From Leucobacter luti (lineage in GTDB: Bacteria > Actinomycetota > Actinomycetes > Actinomycetales > Microbacteriaceae), in assembly GCF_019464495.1 (NCBI RefSeq), contig NZ_CP080492.1:992001-1056000 (forward strand): 64,000 bases of DNA, given 5' to 3'. The notes beneath the pieces are model-generated. The model worked only from the letters and a program-made list of their open reading frames with translations. It searched no databases and was not told the DNA's origin. Positions 27,935-37,388 of the stretch are shown here, one piece after another (position 1 is the first letter of the stretch; each line of letters opens with the position of its first letter). Both the position numbers and the translations under genes were made by a program.

Positions 27935-28816
27935 ATGACGCAACTGCCCCAGACTCACGTCAGCACCCTGCTCGATGATGCGGTTGCTGAGTTTGCCCGC
28001 GTCACCTCATTCCCGCTCGCATTCGGCGGCTTCGAAGCGGACGACATCACCACGGTCAGCTCGGTTTCCGGCAACCGGACCCGAAGCCTGTTCGGCTTGC
28101 GGGTGCACCGCATGCGAGGGCTCGGTGGCCGCGCAATGAACGAGGCACGGCCACGGTTGACTCCCGATTACACGCGATCACAGCTCATCACACACGACTA
28201 CGATTCAGAGATCTGCGCCGAGGATATTGTGACCCTGCTGGCGATGCCGGTGATCGTCGACGGCAGGGTGCGTGCGGTGCTCTACGGCGGCAATCGTTCC
28301 GACTCGCGCCTTCGCCCGGCCTTTCTGCGAGCCGGGGTTGCCGTAGCCCGTGAACTCGCCCACGAAATCCGCATCGAAGACGAGGTCGAGCGGCGGCTCG
28401 CGGCACGCGAGGCCGAATTGACTGCCGTCGCGGCCACGGCTCCCGAGCGTGCGGCGATCACTGAGATCCCCAGCGATCTCCTTGAGGAACTGCGGGTGGG
28501 CCACGCCGAGCTTCGCACACTCACCGCTGAGGTGTCAGACCCTGCTGTGCGTGGCCGCCTCACCGAGCTCGGGAAGCGGCTCGCCAGAATGGGCACGCCG
28601 GCGGCCACCGAGACCGCGCAGGTGCATCTCTCCCGGCGCGAGATCGATGTGCTCTCCCTCGTCGCGCGTGGAAACACGAATGCCGAGATCGGGCAGGCGC
28701 TGCAACTCACCGAGAGCACGGTGAAAAGCTATGTGAAGACAGGGATGAGCAAGCTCGAAGCCTCCACCCGGCACGCTGCCGTTGCGACGGCACGCAGACT
28801 CGGTGTGATTCCGTAG
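27935..28816 (+). CDS. LuxR-type transcriptional regulator with a GAF-like sensor region
   Basis: A 293-residue regulator. The N-terminal ~150 residues are GAF-like (LAFGGFEADDITTVSSVSGN through LLAMPVIVDGRVRAVLYGG). A helical linker rich in Ala/Glu follows, then a LuxR helix-turn-helix at the C-terminus: LSRREIDVLSLVARGNTNAE and LTESTVKSYVKTGMSKL. The ATG at 27935 is chosen because upstream codons overlap the divergent promoter and code for no domain. It is divergent from the prpE-DUF485-actP operon, so it most likely activates uptake and activation of short-chain acids; this is an inference from position. RamB-like GAF-LuxR proteins (RamA) play this part in Corynebacterium. Confidence 0.85.
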   Translation: MTQLPQTHVSTLLDDAVAEFARVTSFPLAFGGFEADDITTVSSVSGNRTRSLFGLRVHRMRGLGGRAMNEARPRLTPDYTRSQLITHDYDSEICAEDIVTLLAMPVIVDGRVRAVLYGGNRSDSRLRPAFLRAGVAVARELAHEIRIEDEVERRLAAREAELTAVAATAPERAAITEIPSDLLEELRVGHAELRTLTAEVSDPAVRGRLTELGKRLARMGTPAATETAQVHLSRREIDVLSLVARGNTNAEIGQALQLTESTVKSYVKTGMSKLEASTRHAAVATARRLGVIP

Positions 28817-28905
28817 CGTGTCCCCGCCGGTCCAGGCCGGCAGTGGAGCCCGCTGAGGCTGGCTACGACCGGGCGCGGGATGCGGCTGACAAGGAGGCCA
28901 GGCGC

Positions 28906-29121
28906 TCAGTACACGCGACTGGTGGCCCCTCCGGACAGCACGCGACGGCTGCGACTGCGCCGCACAAAGAGACTCACGGCGCAGATCAGATAGGCAAACC
29001 CGACAACCACAAGCACCAGGCCACCGATCTCGGCAGCGGCCCCGACGTGCGCGGGGCCCACTGCGGTGGCGCTCCCCAAGGAGTCACTCGCGGAAGACGC
29101 GACGAGGCTGGTCAGATCCAT
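28906..29121 (-). CDS. Small membrane protein (71 aa) behind a strong promoter
   Basis: A 71-residue frame: MDLTSLVASSASDSLGS, then a Gly/Ala/Val-rich hydrophobic helix (about residues 29-52, IGGLVLVVVGFAYLICAVSL) and a basic tail FVRRSRSRRVL. The ATG at 29121 has a very good ribosome site, AGGAGGGGG, 5 bases upstream. The promoter about 120 bases upstream is the closest to consensus in the window and is flanked by two identical 10-mers. A longer frame to 29202 would cover the ribosome site. Function unknown; no family recognised. The topology suggests a short outside N-terminus and a cytoplasmic basic tail. Confidence 0.7.
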   Translation of the reverse strand: MDLTSLVASSASDSLGSATAVGPAHVGAAAEIGGLVLVVVGFAYLICAVSLFVRRSRSRRVLSGGATSRVY

Positions 29122-29231
29122 TCGTTCCCCCTCCTGTGGCAATCGGATGAGCGCAGCGCGCCGAGTGCGCGAGACGCGAGCGCGGGTGCCGAGAACACTC
29201 AAGCACGCTGCCCAGCTCCGCAGGAACGGGC

Positions 29232-29274
29232 TCGCGCAAAATCAAATATATCGCGCAAAACTCTCGAATGTCAA
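29232..29274 (-). promoter_or_regulatory. Near-consensus promoter flanked by paired TTTTGCGCGA operators
   Basis: On the minus strand, TTGACA (29274-29269), 18 bases, then TATATT (29250-29245). TTTTGCGCGA occurs directly before the -10 (29260-29251) and again after it (29241-29232), 19 bases apart. The arrangement suggests tight repression of the small membrane protein gene. Confidence 0.6.
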
Positions 29275-29331
29275 GATGCTGAAACATCAGTTGGATCGAG
29301 AGCTCTCCGCTCGCACGAGGTCTCTGCTGCG

Positions 29332-30087
29332 TCAGTCCTCGCCGTGCATCACGCGCGCAGAGAGTCGCTCAACAGCGAGCCGGAGTGCCCGATCTGGATC
29401 AACCCCCGCCGAGTTTGCGCGCATGACGAGTGCCAGGAGTCCGTCACCGACTCCCACTTCGGCGAGATGTTGCTCATCGGGCCCAATCGCCGCGGCGAGT
29501 GGATCCTCGTGTGTCCCCTCCCCTGCTCCGGGATTGACGAGGCCTGCCCGTTTCAGCCGCTCAACCACCTTTGCGGAGCGCGCCAGCGTCGGCATCCCAG
29601 CGGGGATCCCGTCAAGCGCACCGCGCGAACCCCGGGCTTCGCCTGCGGCGTCCTCTTTAAGGCGCTCCCATTCGGCATGGAGCTCTTCAACGCTCATGTA
29701 TCCGCGGTCTCCGAAAACGTGCGGGTGGCGGGCGATCAGTTTCTGATTGAGCTGCTCGGCAACCTCGGCAAGGTCATATCCCTCACCATCCCGTTCGGCA
29801 ATCGCCGCGTGAAACAGCACTTGGTAGAGCACATCGCCGAGTTCCGAGCGCACGTCATCTGCCGGGAGCTCTCGCTCGATCGCGTCCACAAACTCCGCCG
29901 ATTCTTCGATCAAAAAGGGGACCAGCGAGGCGTGCGTTTGCGCTTCGTGCCAAGCACAGCCACCGGCCGAGACCATCGTCTTGACCGTCTGCGCAGCCCG
30001 TGCAACTGCCGCGGCTGCGGCCTCAAGGCCGTCCGCAGTTTCGGGGGTGTCCGTGTGGATGTCGGCCTCAATGCTCGCGCTTTCCAT
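29332..30087 (-). CDS. mazG: Nucleoside triphosphate pyrophosphohydrolase MazG
   Basis: Hydrolyses NTPs and dNTPs to monophosphates and pyrophosphate, which removes damaged or excess nucleotides. The 251-residue protein has one clear MazG domain (about residues 40-150). The metal-binding pattern is split between EESAEFVDAIE and RSELGDVLYQVLFHA, as in the all-alpha NTP pyrophosphatase family, and CAWHEAQTHASLVPFLIEES begins the domain. HPHVFGDR marks the end. The C-terminal half is a degenerate second region. It seems to be transcribed from a leaderless promoter with TACTGT six bases before the ATG. Confidence 0.9.
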   Translation of the reverse strand: MESASIEADIHTDTPETADGLEAAAAAVARAAQTVKTMVSAGGCAWHEAQTHASLVPFLIEESAEFVDAIERELPADDVRSELGDVLYQVLFHAAIAERDGEGYDLAEVAEQLNQKLIARHPHVFGDRGYMSVEELHAEWERLKEDAAGEARGSRGALDGIPAGMPTLARSAKVVERLKRAGLVNPGAGEGTHEDPLAAAIGPDEQHLAEVGVGDGLLALVMRANSAGVDPDRALRLAVERLSARVMHGED

Positions 30088-30462
30088 ACATCAACAGTAC
30101 TCACCCGGCCTGGACAAGCCCGGGGTTCGGGAGCGTGCCCCCGCAGTTCGTGGCGGGACAACCCGGCGGCATCCCGCGAGTCTCAGCCTGACGGGAACTA
30201 CTGAGCAGGCCAGAGAATCGCGCTCCTGCAGCGTGTCGAGGGCCGCAGGCGCTCACGCAGATCAGTGGGTTCCACGGACCCGGCTTGACGCGTGCAGCAG
30301 CCGAGCCACCGAGACCGAGACCACACCATCTTCCGCGCTGCACGAGCCCCGGGACCGGAGACTCGTGATGCAGCTCCGTGCGGCCTGGGTACGCCCAGGA
30401 GCTGCCAGGGAGCACCCACTAGCGTGATGACATCCCCATCCCGCAGCCCGAAAGGACCCTCG
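30088..30462. other. Intergenic region before the lipoprotein gene
   Basis: About 375 bases between divergent genes. The left end holds the mazG leaderless promoter. The right end holds AAAGGA, the ribosome site of the lipoprotein gene. Frames crossing it have no domain. Nothing else recognised. Confidence 0.5.
30094..30099 (-). promoter_or_regulatory. -10 box of the leaderless mazG promoter
   Basis: TACTGT on the minus strand, six bases before the ATG at 30087, with no ribosome binding site. Confidence 0.5.
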
Positions 30463-31044
30463 ATGGTTCGCACTCCCACGTCGATTCGCCCCCGCGCTCA
30501 CGCAGCAACTGCTGCGCTCGCGCTCCTCACGATCGCGCTCACCGGCTGCAGCATCGCCTTGCCGGGGCTCCCGGGCGGGAGCAGCTCTGGGGCCTCCGAC
30601 AGTTCCGCAGGTTCCAGCACCACCGAGAAAGGGTCCGGATCCCCGAGCTCTCAGTGCCAGCTGGCGACGGAAGCGATCGACCGAGTGACCGCTGAAGCCC
30701 AACAGAGTGCACCGAAGCTTGTGGCGGATGCCCTCGCTGGCGAGCCCATCGATCCGCGTTCCATGATCGAGACCGTGATTGCAGCCCTCGACGCTGCGTC
30801 CGGCTCGATCACCGATCCGGCGGTGCTCACCGCGCTCGATGAAGCGCAGCATGAGTGGAGCGGTTTTGCGGCCGATGTCACTGCGCTGGGCGCCCCCGAC
30901 GTCAGCGGGCTCGCAGCTGGCGATCTTTCCTCGCTCGGTCAGCTGCAGGAGTACGGTGGTCGCCTCGCTGAGCTCTATACCGAACGTCTTCCCGCGCTGC
31001 AGGAGTCCGGTGCACAGCTTGAGCGAGCGTGCAGGGCGGAGTAG
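30463..31044 (+). CDS. Putative lipoprotein
   Basis: A 193-residue exported lipoprotein. The basic N-terminus MVRTPTSIRPRAHAATAALA and a hydrophobic run end in the lipobox LTGC (Cys about residue 28). A Ser/Gly-rich linker follows, then a mostly helical domain (about 60-190) rich in Ala, Leu and Asp with only two further cysteines, one at QCQL and one at the extreme end (RACRAE), which could form a disulfide. No family recognised. The ATG at 30463 has AAAGGA 6 bases upstream; a longer frame from 30292 would precede the signal peptide. It converges with mfd. Confidence 0.78.
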   Translation: MVRTPTSIRPRAHAATAALALLTIALTGCSIALPGLPGGSSSGASDSSAGSSTTEKGSGSPSSQCQLATEAIDRVTAEAQQSAPKLVADALAGEPIDPRSMIETVIAALDAASGSITDPAVLTALDEAQHEWSGFAADVTALGAPDVSGLAAGDLSSLGQLQEYGGRLAELYTERLPALQESGAQLERACRAE

Positions 31045-31124
31045 GCACTGAGTGCGCTCGCCGCCCGCGAAGCGCAGGCCGGAACCTGCGGCACGGACTC
31101 CGCGCCGCAGGCAGATCACTCAGC

Positions 31125-34100
31125 TCAGCTCGCCGGCTGTTCGTCCTCCAGTAGCGTCGACAGCACGCGGCCAGTCCACGCAACGATGTCTCCCTCGTCC
31201 CCGGTCTTCGGTTGCCCCACACCCGCAAGTGGGCTGCGCGAGCTGGCCGTGCCGCCGGGGAGCGGAATCTGTAGCGCTCCGGTGGTCTCTGTGTACCGAG
31301 ACCCCGGGTACATCCGATTCATCCGCATCTTGCGGGAGTCGAGCAGCTTCACCGGCTCGATGCGCAGTGCAGGGCCAGCGGCGACCAGCTTCGAGAGGCC
31401 GAGTCTCGCAGCGCGGCGGCGCAACGCAGACACCGCCGCAAGTCGCTGCACTTCGGCCGGGGGCTCGCCGTAGCGATCGGTGAGTTCCTCCAGCACCAGC
31501 TTGACGTGGTCATCCGGCGCCTGCGGATGCGAGGCCGCCGAGAATTTCTGGTACGCCTCAAGGCGCAACCGCTCACTCTCCACGTAGTCTTCTGGGATGT
31601 GTGCGTCAACCGGGAGCTCAAGCACCAGCTCGATGTTCCCCGAGACTTCCTCACCCTTGAACGTGTTGACGGCCTCGCCGATCATGCGCAGGTAGAGATC
31701 GAAACCCACACCGGCAATGTGGCCGGACTGCTCACCTCCCAGCAGATTGCCCGCCCCACGAAGCTCAAGGTCCTTCAGCGCCACCTGCATGCCGGAGCCG
31801 AGCTCGTTGTTCGCTGCGAGAGTGTCGAGTCGCTCGTGTGCGTGCTCGGTAAGTGGCTTCTCTGGGTCGTACAGGAAGTACGCGTAGGCTCGTTCCCGGC
31901 TACGACCGACACGGCCGCGGAGCTGGTGCAATTGGCTCAATCCGTATTTGTCTGCCGCGTCGATGATGATCGTATTCGCGTTCGCGATGTCGAGACCAGT
32001 CTCGATGATGGTGGTGGAAACGAGTACGTCGTACTTACGCTCCCAGAAATCCTGGACCACCTGTTCGAGCTGGTGTTCGGAAAGCTTGCCGTGGGCGACG
32101 GCGATCCTGGCCTCCGGAATCAGCTCTGACAGCTGGGCCGCAACGCGGTTGATGGAGCTCACCCGGTTGTGCACAAAGAACACTTGCCCCTCTCGCAGCA
32201 GCTCACGCCGGATAGCGGCCGTGATCTGTTTGTCGCTGCGAGGCCCCACGAACGTGAGGATGGGGTGGCGATCTTCAGGTGCCGTCGCAAGCGTGGACAT
32301 CTCCCGGATGCCGGTCACTGCCATCTCAAGCGTGCGCGGAATGGGGGTCGCGCTCATCGCGAGGATATCGACGTTGGTCTTCAACTTCTTCAGCGAGTCC
32401 TTGTGTTCGACCCCGAAACGCTGTTCCTCGTCAATGATGACGAGGCCGAGATCTTTATAGAGCACACTCTCTGAGAGCAATCGATGCGTACCGATCACCA
32501 CATCGACGGTGCCCGCCGCAAGACCGTCAATCGTGTCCTTCGACTCTTTCTCGGATTGGAACCTGCTGAGCGGTCGCAACTGCACGGGGAACCCTGCAAA
32601 ACGATCCTGGAATGTCTCAAGGTGCTGATTGACGAGCAACGTGGTCGGCACGAGCATCGCGACCTGCTTCCCATCCTGCACAGCTTTGAACGCCGCGCGC
32701 ACGGCCACTTCTGTCTTCCCGAAGCCGACGTCGCCAGCGACGAGCCGATCCATCGGGATCGGATTCTCCATGTCGCGCTTGACCTCGTCGATCGTGGTGA
32801 GCTGGTCCAGCGTCTCGGCGTACGGGAATGCTTCTTCAAGTTCGTGCTGCCACGGAGTATCAGGCGAGAATGCGTGACCGGTGGACGCGACACGCGCCGA
32901 GTAAAGCTTTACGAGTTCAACTGCGATATCTCGGACCGCTTTGCGTGCTTTCGTCTTCGCGGTGGACCAGTCGCTGCCGCCCATCTTCGACAGCGCGGGA
33001 GCCTCACCTCCCACGTAGCGTGAAAGCTGATCGAGCTGATCTGTGGGCACATACAGCTTGTCCTTGGGCATGCCGCGTTTTGTCGACGCGTACTCGAGCA
33101 CCAAATACTCGCGCAGCGCTTTGCCTGCATCGCGCCCCATCCCAGTCGGCACCATGCGTTGAGTGAGCTCGACGAAGCGGCCAATACCGTGGGTTTCATG
33201 CACCACGTAGTCGCCGGCAACGAGCTTCAGTGGATCCACCACGTTTTTGCCGCGGCGTTTCGCGAGCTTCTGCCCAGTGGCAGCCTGCGCGCTGACCGCG
33301 CGACCGAAGAACTCGGTCTCGGTGGCGAGCACGAGCCGCGCCTCGGGGCTCTGGAACCCGGACCATGCGGTTCCTGCGACGAGGTACACCACGCCCTGCT
33401 CGAACTCTTCGGGGACCTCGTCCACGATCCGAGCTGCGGCCCCTGCTTCAGCGAGCACATCGCGTGCGCGCTCCACTAGGCCCGCCCCTGGGCGGTCACG
33501 ACGACGCGCCAGCCTTCACGCACACGCTCTCCGATGAACCGAATCGCAAAGCTCGGAGCATCGGCCCCCTGTGGCGGGCGCGGCAAAGAGCCGCCGTTGA
33601 CAGGAATCGCCAGGGTGTCGGGAGCCTCGGTGGCGTCAGTAGCGGTGATCGAGGCTTCGGTTCCCTCCCCTGCGGTGCCGCCCGGCGCTTCCGCCTCGTC
33701 GCGCACGAAGCTTGAGACTGTCCACCACGGACGCCCGGCCGACGCCGCGCGCAGTTCCGCCACAGTGAGCAACCCGCTGTCCTCAACGGGCACAGGAGCG
33801 TCTGCCCCAGCAGTTGCTGCGTGCCACGCAGCTTCAAGGAATTCACGGTTCGTCTCAGCGAGACTCACAGCGCGGCCAGCAATGCGCTCGGGTGACGCGA
33901 CCAGCACCGCGCCACCCTCCGGCAACAGCGCGGTGAGTGGCTTCAGCCCGGGCACGAGCTGCGGCAGCAGACTCTCCATGCCCTCGACGGGGATTCCCTC
34001 GCTGAGCTTTTCCAACAGGGATGAGAGTGCGGGAAAACGCGGGAGCAACTCGGCCGCGCGCAGCCGCACGTCGTCTGTGAGCAAGAGTTCGCGGGCTGGC

Positions 34101-34815
34101 CACAACTCGACGGTGGTGAGCGGGTCGCCTGCGCTGCGCTGATCCGAAACCGCGAAGCGACGAATCTGATCCACCTCGTCTCCGAAGAAATCGACGCGAA
34201 CCGCCTGTGCGGCCTCCGGCGGGAATACGTCAAGAATGCCGCCGCGCACGGCAAACTCGCCGCGCCGCGTCACCATGTCGACACGAGTGTAGGCACGGGC
34301 AACCAGCTCACGCGCAACGGCCTCGAGCCCGATTGACTCCGAGCCAGCGCGGAGAGTAAGCGGCTCGGCGAGCGCGGCGTGCGGCGACACCGGCTGGAGC
34401 ACAGCGCGCACCGATGCGACCACCACAAGCGGCGGGAGATCAGCCTCCGATGTGCTCGCAGCGACAGCCTGATCACGAATCAGGCGGAGCGCAGCAGCGC
34501 GGCGGCCAACAGTTTCTGCGCTCGGACTCAGCCGCTCATGCGGAAGCGTCTCCCATGCCGGGAACTCGACCGTGACAGCGTCAGGAAGCAGTGAGGCGAG
34601 CGCTGCGCGCAGTGCGTCTGCTTCGCGGCTTGTGGCCGCGATCAGCAGCAACGCCCCCGGTCCCCGGCGGCCCGGCGACGACGCACGAGGCCGGCGATGA
34701 GCGGCGCTCTGAGCCCCTCGGGAACTGAGAACTCGGCGTCAGTGTCGCTCGCTTCAAGCGCACGTGCGAACGACGACGAGGATTCGAGGAGGCGGTCGAT
34801 CCCGCGCAGACTCAC
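31125..34815 (-). pseudogene. mfd: Transcription-repair coupling factor Mfd, interrupted by two apparent frameshifts
   Basis: Mfd removes RNA polymerase stalled at DNA damage and recruits UvrA. Domains in order: the UvrB-like N-terminal module (about 1-380), the RNA polymerase-interaction CarD-like domain ([20 protein letters not shown]), helicase lobes with Walker [16 protein letters not shown] and motif [11 protein letters not shown], and the C-terminal TRCF domain. The frame is broken twice. After ~50 codons, one missing C in 34654-34658 or 34662-34665 separates the start from LLLIAATSREAD. Then one missing C in 33485-33488 gives a stop before [12 protein letters not shown]. Repaired length is about 1230 residues, normal for Mfd. 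The GTG at 34815 has GGAG and overlaps pth by four bases (GTGA). Confidence 0.88.
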
Positions 34816-35402
34816 GATCCACTCCGACCATGGAACTTCTGCTGGGCTGCGAGCAGCCCCTCGGCAATGAGGTCTTCAACGGCGTCCGCGGCATCTTCAA
34901 GCAGCACGCCCAGGTTGCCTCGCTCAGTGCTGCCAAAGGGTTTGAGCACAAAATCTGCAGGGTCTTGCTGCCCTGGAGGGCGCCCGATGCCGACCCGCAC
35001 TCGGAAATACTCCGGGGTGCCGAGTGCTTTCGCGATGTCACGCAGCCCATTGTGACCTCCGTGACCACCGCCCCGCTTGAGCTTGATGGAGTCAAACGGA
35101 AGATCGAGGTCGTCGTGGATCGCAATCACACGCTCGGGAGGCACGCTGAAGTACTTTGCAAGACCAGCGACCGGGCCACCCGAGGTATTCATGTAGCCAT
35201 TGGACTTGGCCAGGATCAGTTTCGGACCACCGGGACGCAGCCGACCTTCGGCGATCCGAGCCCCCGCTTTGTGCGCGGAGTACCTGCCGCCAATGCGTGC
35301 TGCGAGCACATCGAGTGCCATCTGGCCGACGTTGTGCCGGGTCGCCTCGTACTTTGCCCCCGGGTTCCCGAGACCCACGATGAGCCAGCTGTCCTCAGAC
35401 AC
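34812..35402 (-). CDS. pth: Peptidyl-tRNA hydrolase
   Basis: Releases tRNA from peptidyl-tRNAs that drop off the ribosome. The 196-residue protein shows all catalytic landmarks: LIVGLGNPGAKYEATRHNVG (Asn and catalytic His near residue 23), KSNGYMNTSG, VIAIHDDLDLPF with the catalytic Asp, and RGGGHGGHNGLRDI. Start is the GTG at 35402 with GGAGGA just upstream; 17 further in-frame codons are unsupported. It overlaps mfd and follows rplY on the same strand, the usual rplY-pth-mfd order in Actinobacteria. Confidence 0.96.
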   Translation of the reverse strand: MSEDSWLIVGLGNPGAKYEATRHNVGQMALDVLAARIGGRYSAHKAGARIAEGRLRPGGPKLILAKSNGYMNTSGGPVAGLAKYFSVPPERVIAIHDDLDLPFDSIKLKRGGGHGGHNGLRDIAKALGTPEYFRVRVGIGRPPGQQDPADFVLKPFGSTERGNLGVLLEDAADAVEDLIAEGLLAAQQKFHGRSGS

Positions 35403-35510
35403 GCGCTCCTCCACTTTCCGTTTTCGCCAGAACACATCAACACCTCCGTGCACACCATCATCTCAAGGGCCACTGACATCGCAGTGCGCACGAGCCCCAG
35501 AGAGCCAAAC

Positions 35511-35549
35511 GGCCCGTCGAGTCGACTGAATGAGCCGACCCGACGGGCC
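35511..35549 (-). terminator. Hairpin terminator after rplY
   Basis: GGCCCGTCG (35511-35519) pairs with CGACGGGCC (35541-35549). After one mismatch, GTCG pairs with CGAC. It lies 17 bases past the rplY stop and before pth, so it may attenuate read-through into pth-mfd. Confidence 0.75.
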
Positions 35550-35565
35550 TGGATGTGCGGGAGCG

Positions 35566-36144
35566 TTACTCCGCTGCTGCTTCGCCCTCGGCGTCCTCAG
35601 CAACGCCGCGCGGGGCGACGATGTTGACGACGAGTGCTGCGGGATCGTCGAGCAGGGTCGCACCCTTGGGCAGCTCGATGTCACCGGCGTGGATCTGCGT
35701 GCCGTCCTCCAGGCCCTCAACGTTGACCTCAACGCTCTCGGGGATGGACGTCGCCGCTGCGCTCAGGCGGAGCGTGTTGAGCTCCTGCAGAGCGTTCGTG
35801 CCGGAGAAGGACTCGCCAACGACGTGAACGTGGACCTCAACCTCGACGGCGTCGCCCTTCTTCACGACGATCAGGTCGACGTGCTCGATGATCTGGCGTA
35901 CGGGATCGCGCTGCACGTCCTTCACCAGAACCAGCTGCGACTTGCCGTCAATGTCGAGCTCGATGAGCGCGTTTGCCTGGCGGAGGATGAGGCTCAGCGG
36001 GTGCGTCTCCAACGAGAGGTGCACGGGATCGGTGCCGTGTCCGTAGACGACAACCGGAGTCTGGCCAATTGCGCGGAGCTTGCGGGCGACGCCCTTGCCG
36101 AAGGTCTCGCGGGTGGAAGCTACCAGCTTGTTGGAATCCGTCAT
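35566..36144 (-). CDS. rplY: 50S ribosomal protein L25/general stress protein Ctc
   Basis: The long (Ctc/TL5) form of L25, 192 residues, which binds 5S rRNA in the large subunit. The N-terminal L25 domain (about 5-95) contains TRETFGKGVARKLRAIGQTP and VVYGHGTDPVHLSL. The C-terminal beta domain (about 96-185) contains VEVNVEGLEDGTQIHAGDIE and LPKGATLLDDPAALVV, with an acidic Ala-rich tail. The ATG at 36144 has AAGGAG 6 bases upstream. The frame remains open 200 codons further upstream, but that part has no family match. Confidence 0.96.
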   Translation of the reverse strand: MTDSNKLVASTRETFGKGVARKLRAIGQTPVVVYGHGTDPVHLSLETHPLSLILRQANALIELDIDGKSQLVLVKDVQRDPVRQIIEHVDLIVVKKGDAVEVEVHVHVVGESFSGTNALQELNTLRLSAAATSIPESVEVNVEGLEDGTQIHAGDIELPKGATLLDDPAALVVNIVAPRGVAEDAEGEAAAE

Positions 36145-36547
36145 GGTTTTCTCCTTGCGGGCTTTCGCCCAATGGGGGCGGCAGGGCCGCCAGAATTGGT
36201 GTCTCGCACTTGCATTGAAACGCAGCAAGATGGCCCGCAAAAGGCGTTCCGTCCCGCGTCGATAACGGGCGCACGCGCCCCTCGCCGAAGTACAGCGGCT
36301 AAGTCTACACGATCCGGGAGCGGCAAGATTCTCGCTCCGCGCGGCGAGGCATTCAAGGAGCAGCAGCACTTCGGGATCGTTCGGTGTGTGGCATCCTTCG
36401 GGCGATGCACTGTGCGGACAGTGTCGGGTGAGGAGATCAGATCGGCTCTCTGTGGTTGCTCGGGGTCGGCAGCTCGACGGGGCTGCGGTGCGGAGCGCCG
36501 CACTGCGACCCGCGGGTCTCGCTGCACCCGCGTCAGCGTTGCGGCGT
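36145..36547. other. Intergenic region upstream of rplY
   Basis: About 400 bases between the end of ung and rplY, both on the minus strand. It should contain the rplY promoter and leader; TAGACT (36307-36302, minus strand) is a possible -10 box but no good -35 was found. No tRNA, riboswitch or gene was recognised, and no terminator for ung is evident. Confidence 0.4.
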
Positions 36548-37277
36548 TCAGTCCCAGAGCGATAGCTGCGCGTCGGGCGCCGGACTCGTGCCCCAGTGGA
36601 TCGACGCAGCGCCCTGGGCCATGAGCGCAGCGTTCGCCCGGCTAAATGGCGTTGAGCCGAAGAACCCGCGCGAAGCCGACAGCGGCGATGGATGCGCGCT
36701 CTCGATCCGCGGCACCTCACCCAGCATCGGAGCCAGCGCTCGGGCGTCATTGCCCCACAGAATTGCGACGAGCGGTCCGCCGCGCGCCACCAGCGCCTCG
36801 ATAGCCAGCTCCGTCACCGCTTCCCAGCCGCGCTGACGATGTGAACCGGCCGCTCCAGCACGCACTGTCAGCACGCGATTGAGCAGCAGCACCCCTGATC
36901 GGCCCACTCGCTGAGGTCACCGTGGGTGAGCGGCGCGCTCTCCACGTCCGTCTGCAGCTCGCGCGAGATGTTTTGCAGGCTGCGCGGCAGCGGCCGCACC
37001 TCGGACGCCGTCGCGAACGACAGTCCAATCGGGTGCCCCGGTGTCGGATACGGATCCTGCCCTACGATCAGCACGCGCACATCCGCGAGCGGCCGCTCGA
37101 ATGCGGCAAAGATCCGGTCCCTTGCTGGCAATACCTCCCGACCCGCCGCGGCCTCCGCAGCGAGGAACTCCGCGATCCCGGTCAGCTCCCCTGAGCAGGG
37201 GCCAGCGCCTCAGCCCAGTCGGGAGCGATGCGGCCAGCGGCGGCGAGCGCGGCCAGATCCAGCGCACGGTCATCCAC
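36548..37277 (-). pseudogene. ung: Uracil-DNA glycosylase, interrupted by two apparent frameshifts
   Basis: Family 1 UDG removes uracil from DNA. The pieces read in order: an N-terminal piece (LAALAAAGRIAPDWAEALAP), the core with the water-activating loop VGQDPYPTPGHPIGLSF, and the C-terminal piece [19 protein letters not shown], then [20 protein letters not shown] (catalytic His loop). Adding one C at 37188-37191 joins the first two pieces, and one at 36892-36895 joins the last two. The repaired product is about 243 residues and contains every catalytic motif. The GTG at 37277 is the likeliest start but has no clear ribosome site; upstream GTGs remain possible. Confidence 0.82.
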
Positions 37278-37388
37278 GCCACCGCTGTCAACAGCTGCTC
37301 TGCCACTCACACCGCGGTCGGGGCCAGCACCACCGCGTCCGGCACTGTCGCGCCCAGCTTTCTCCGCAGCCCGTCGCCCTGCCAAGTT

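Noticed and set aside
36145..36750. N-terminal extension of rplY by about 200 codons
   Set aside because: It would overlap ung, and the ATG at 36144 has a good ribosome site.
37278..37388. Coding-like stretch between the SDR and ung (LRRKLGATVPDAVVLAPTAV in one frame)
   Set aside because: Codon use looks coding, but it has no start, ends after ~27 codons and matches nothing I know. It could be part of a longer ung N-terminus or an SDR tail after another frameshift, which cannot be decided here.
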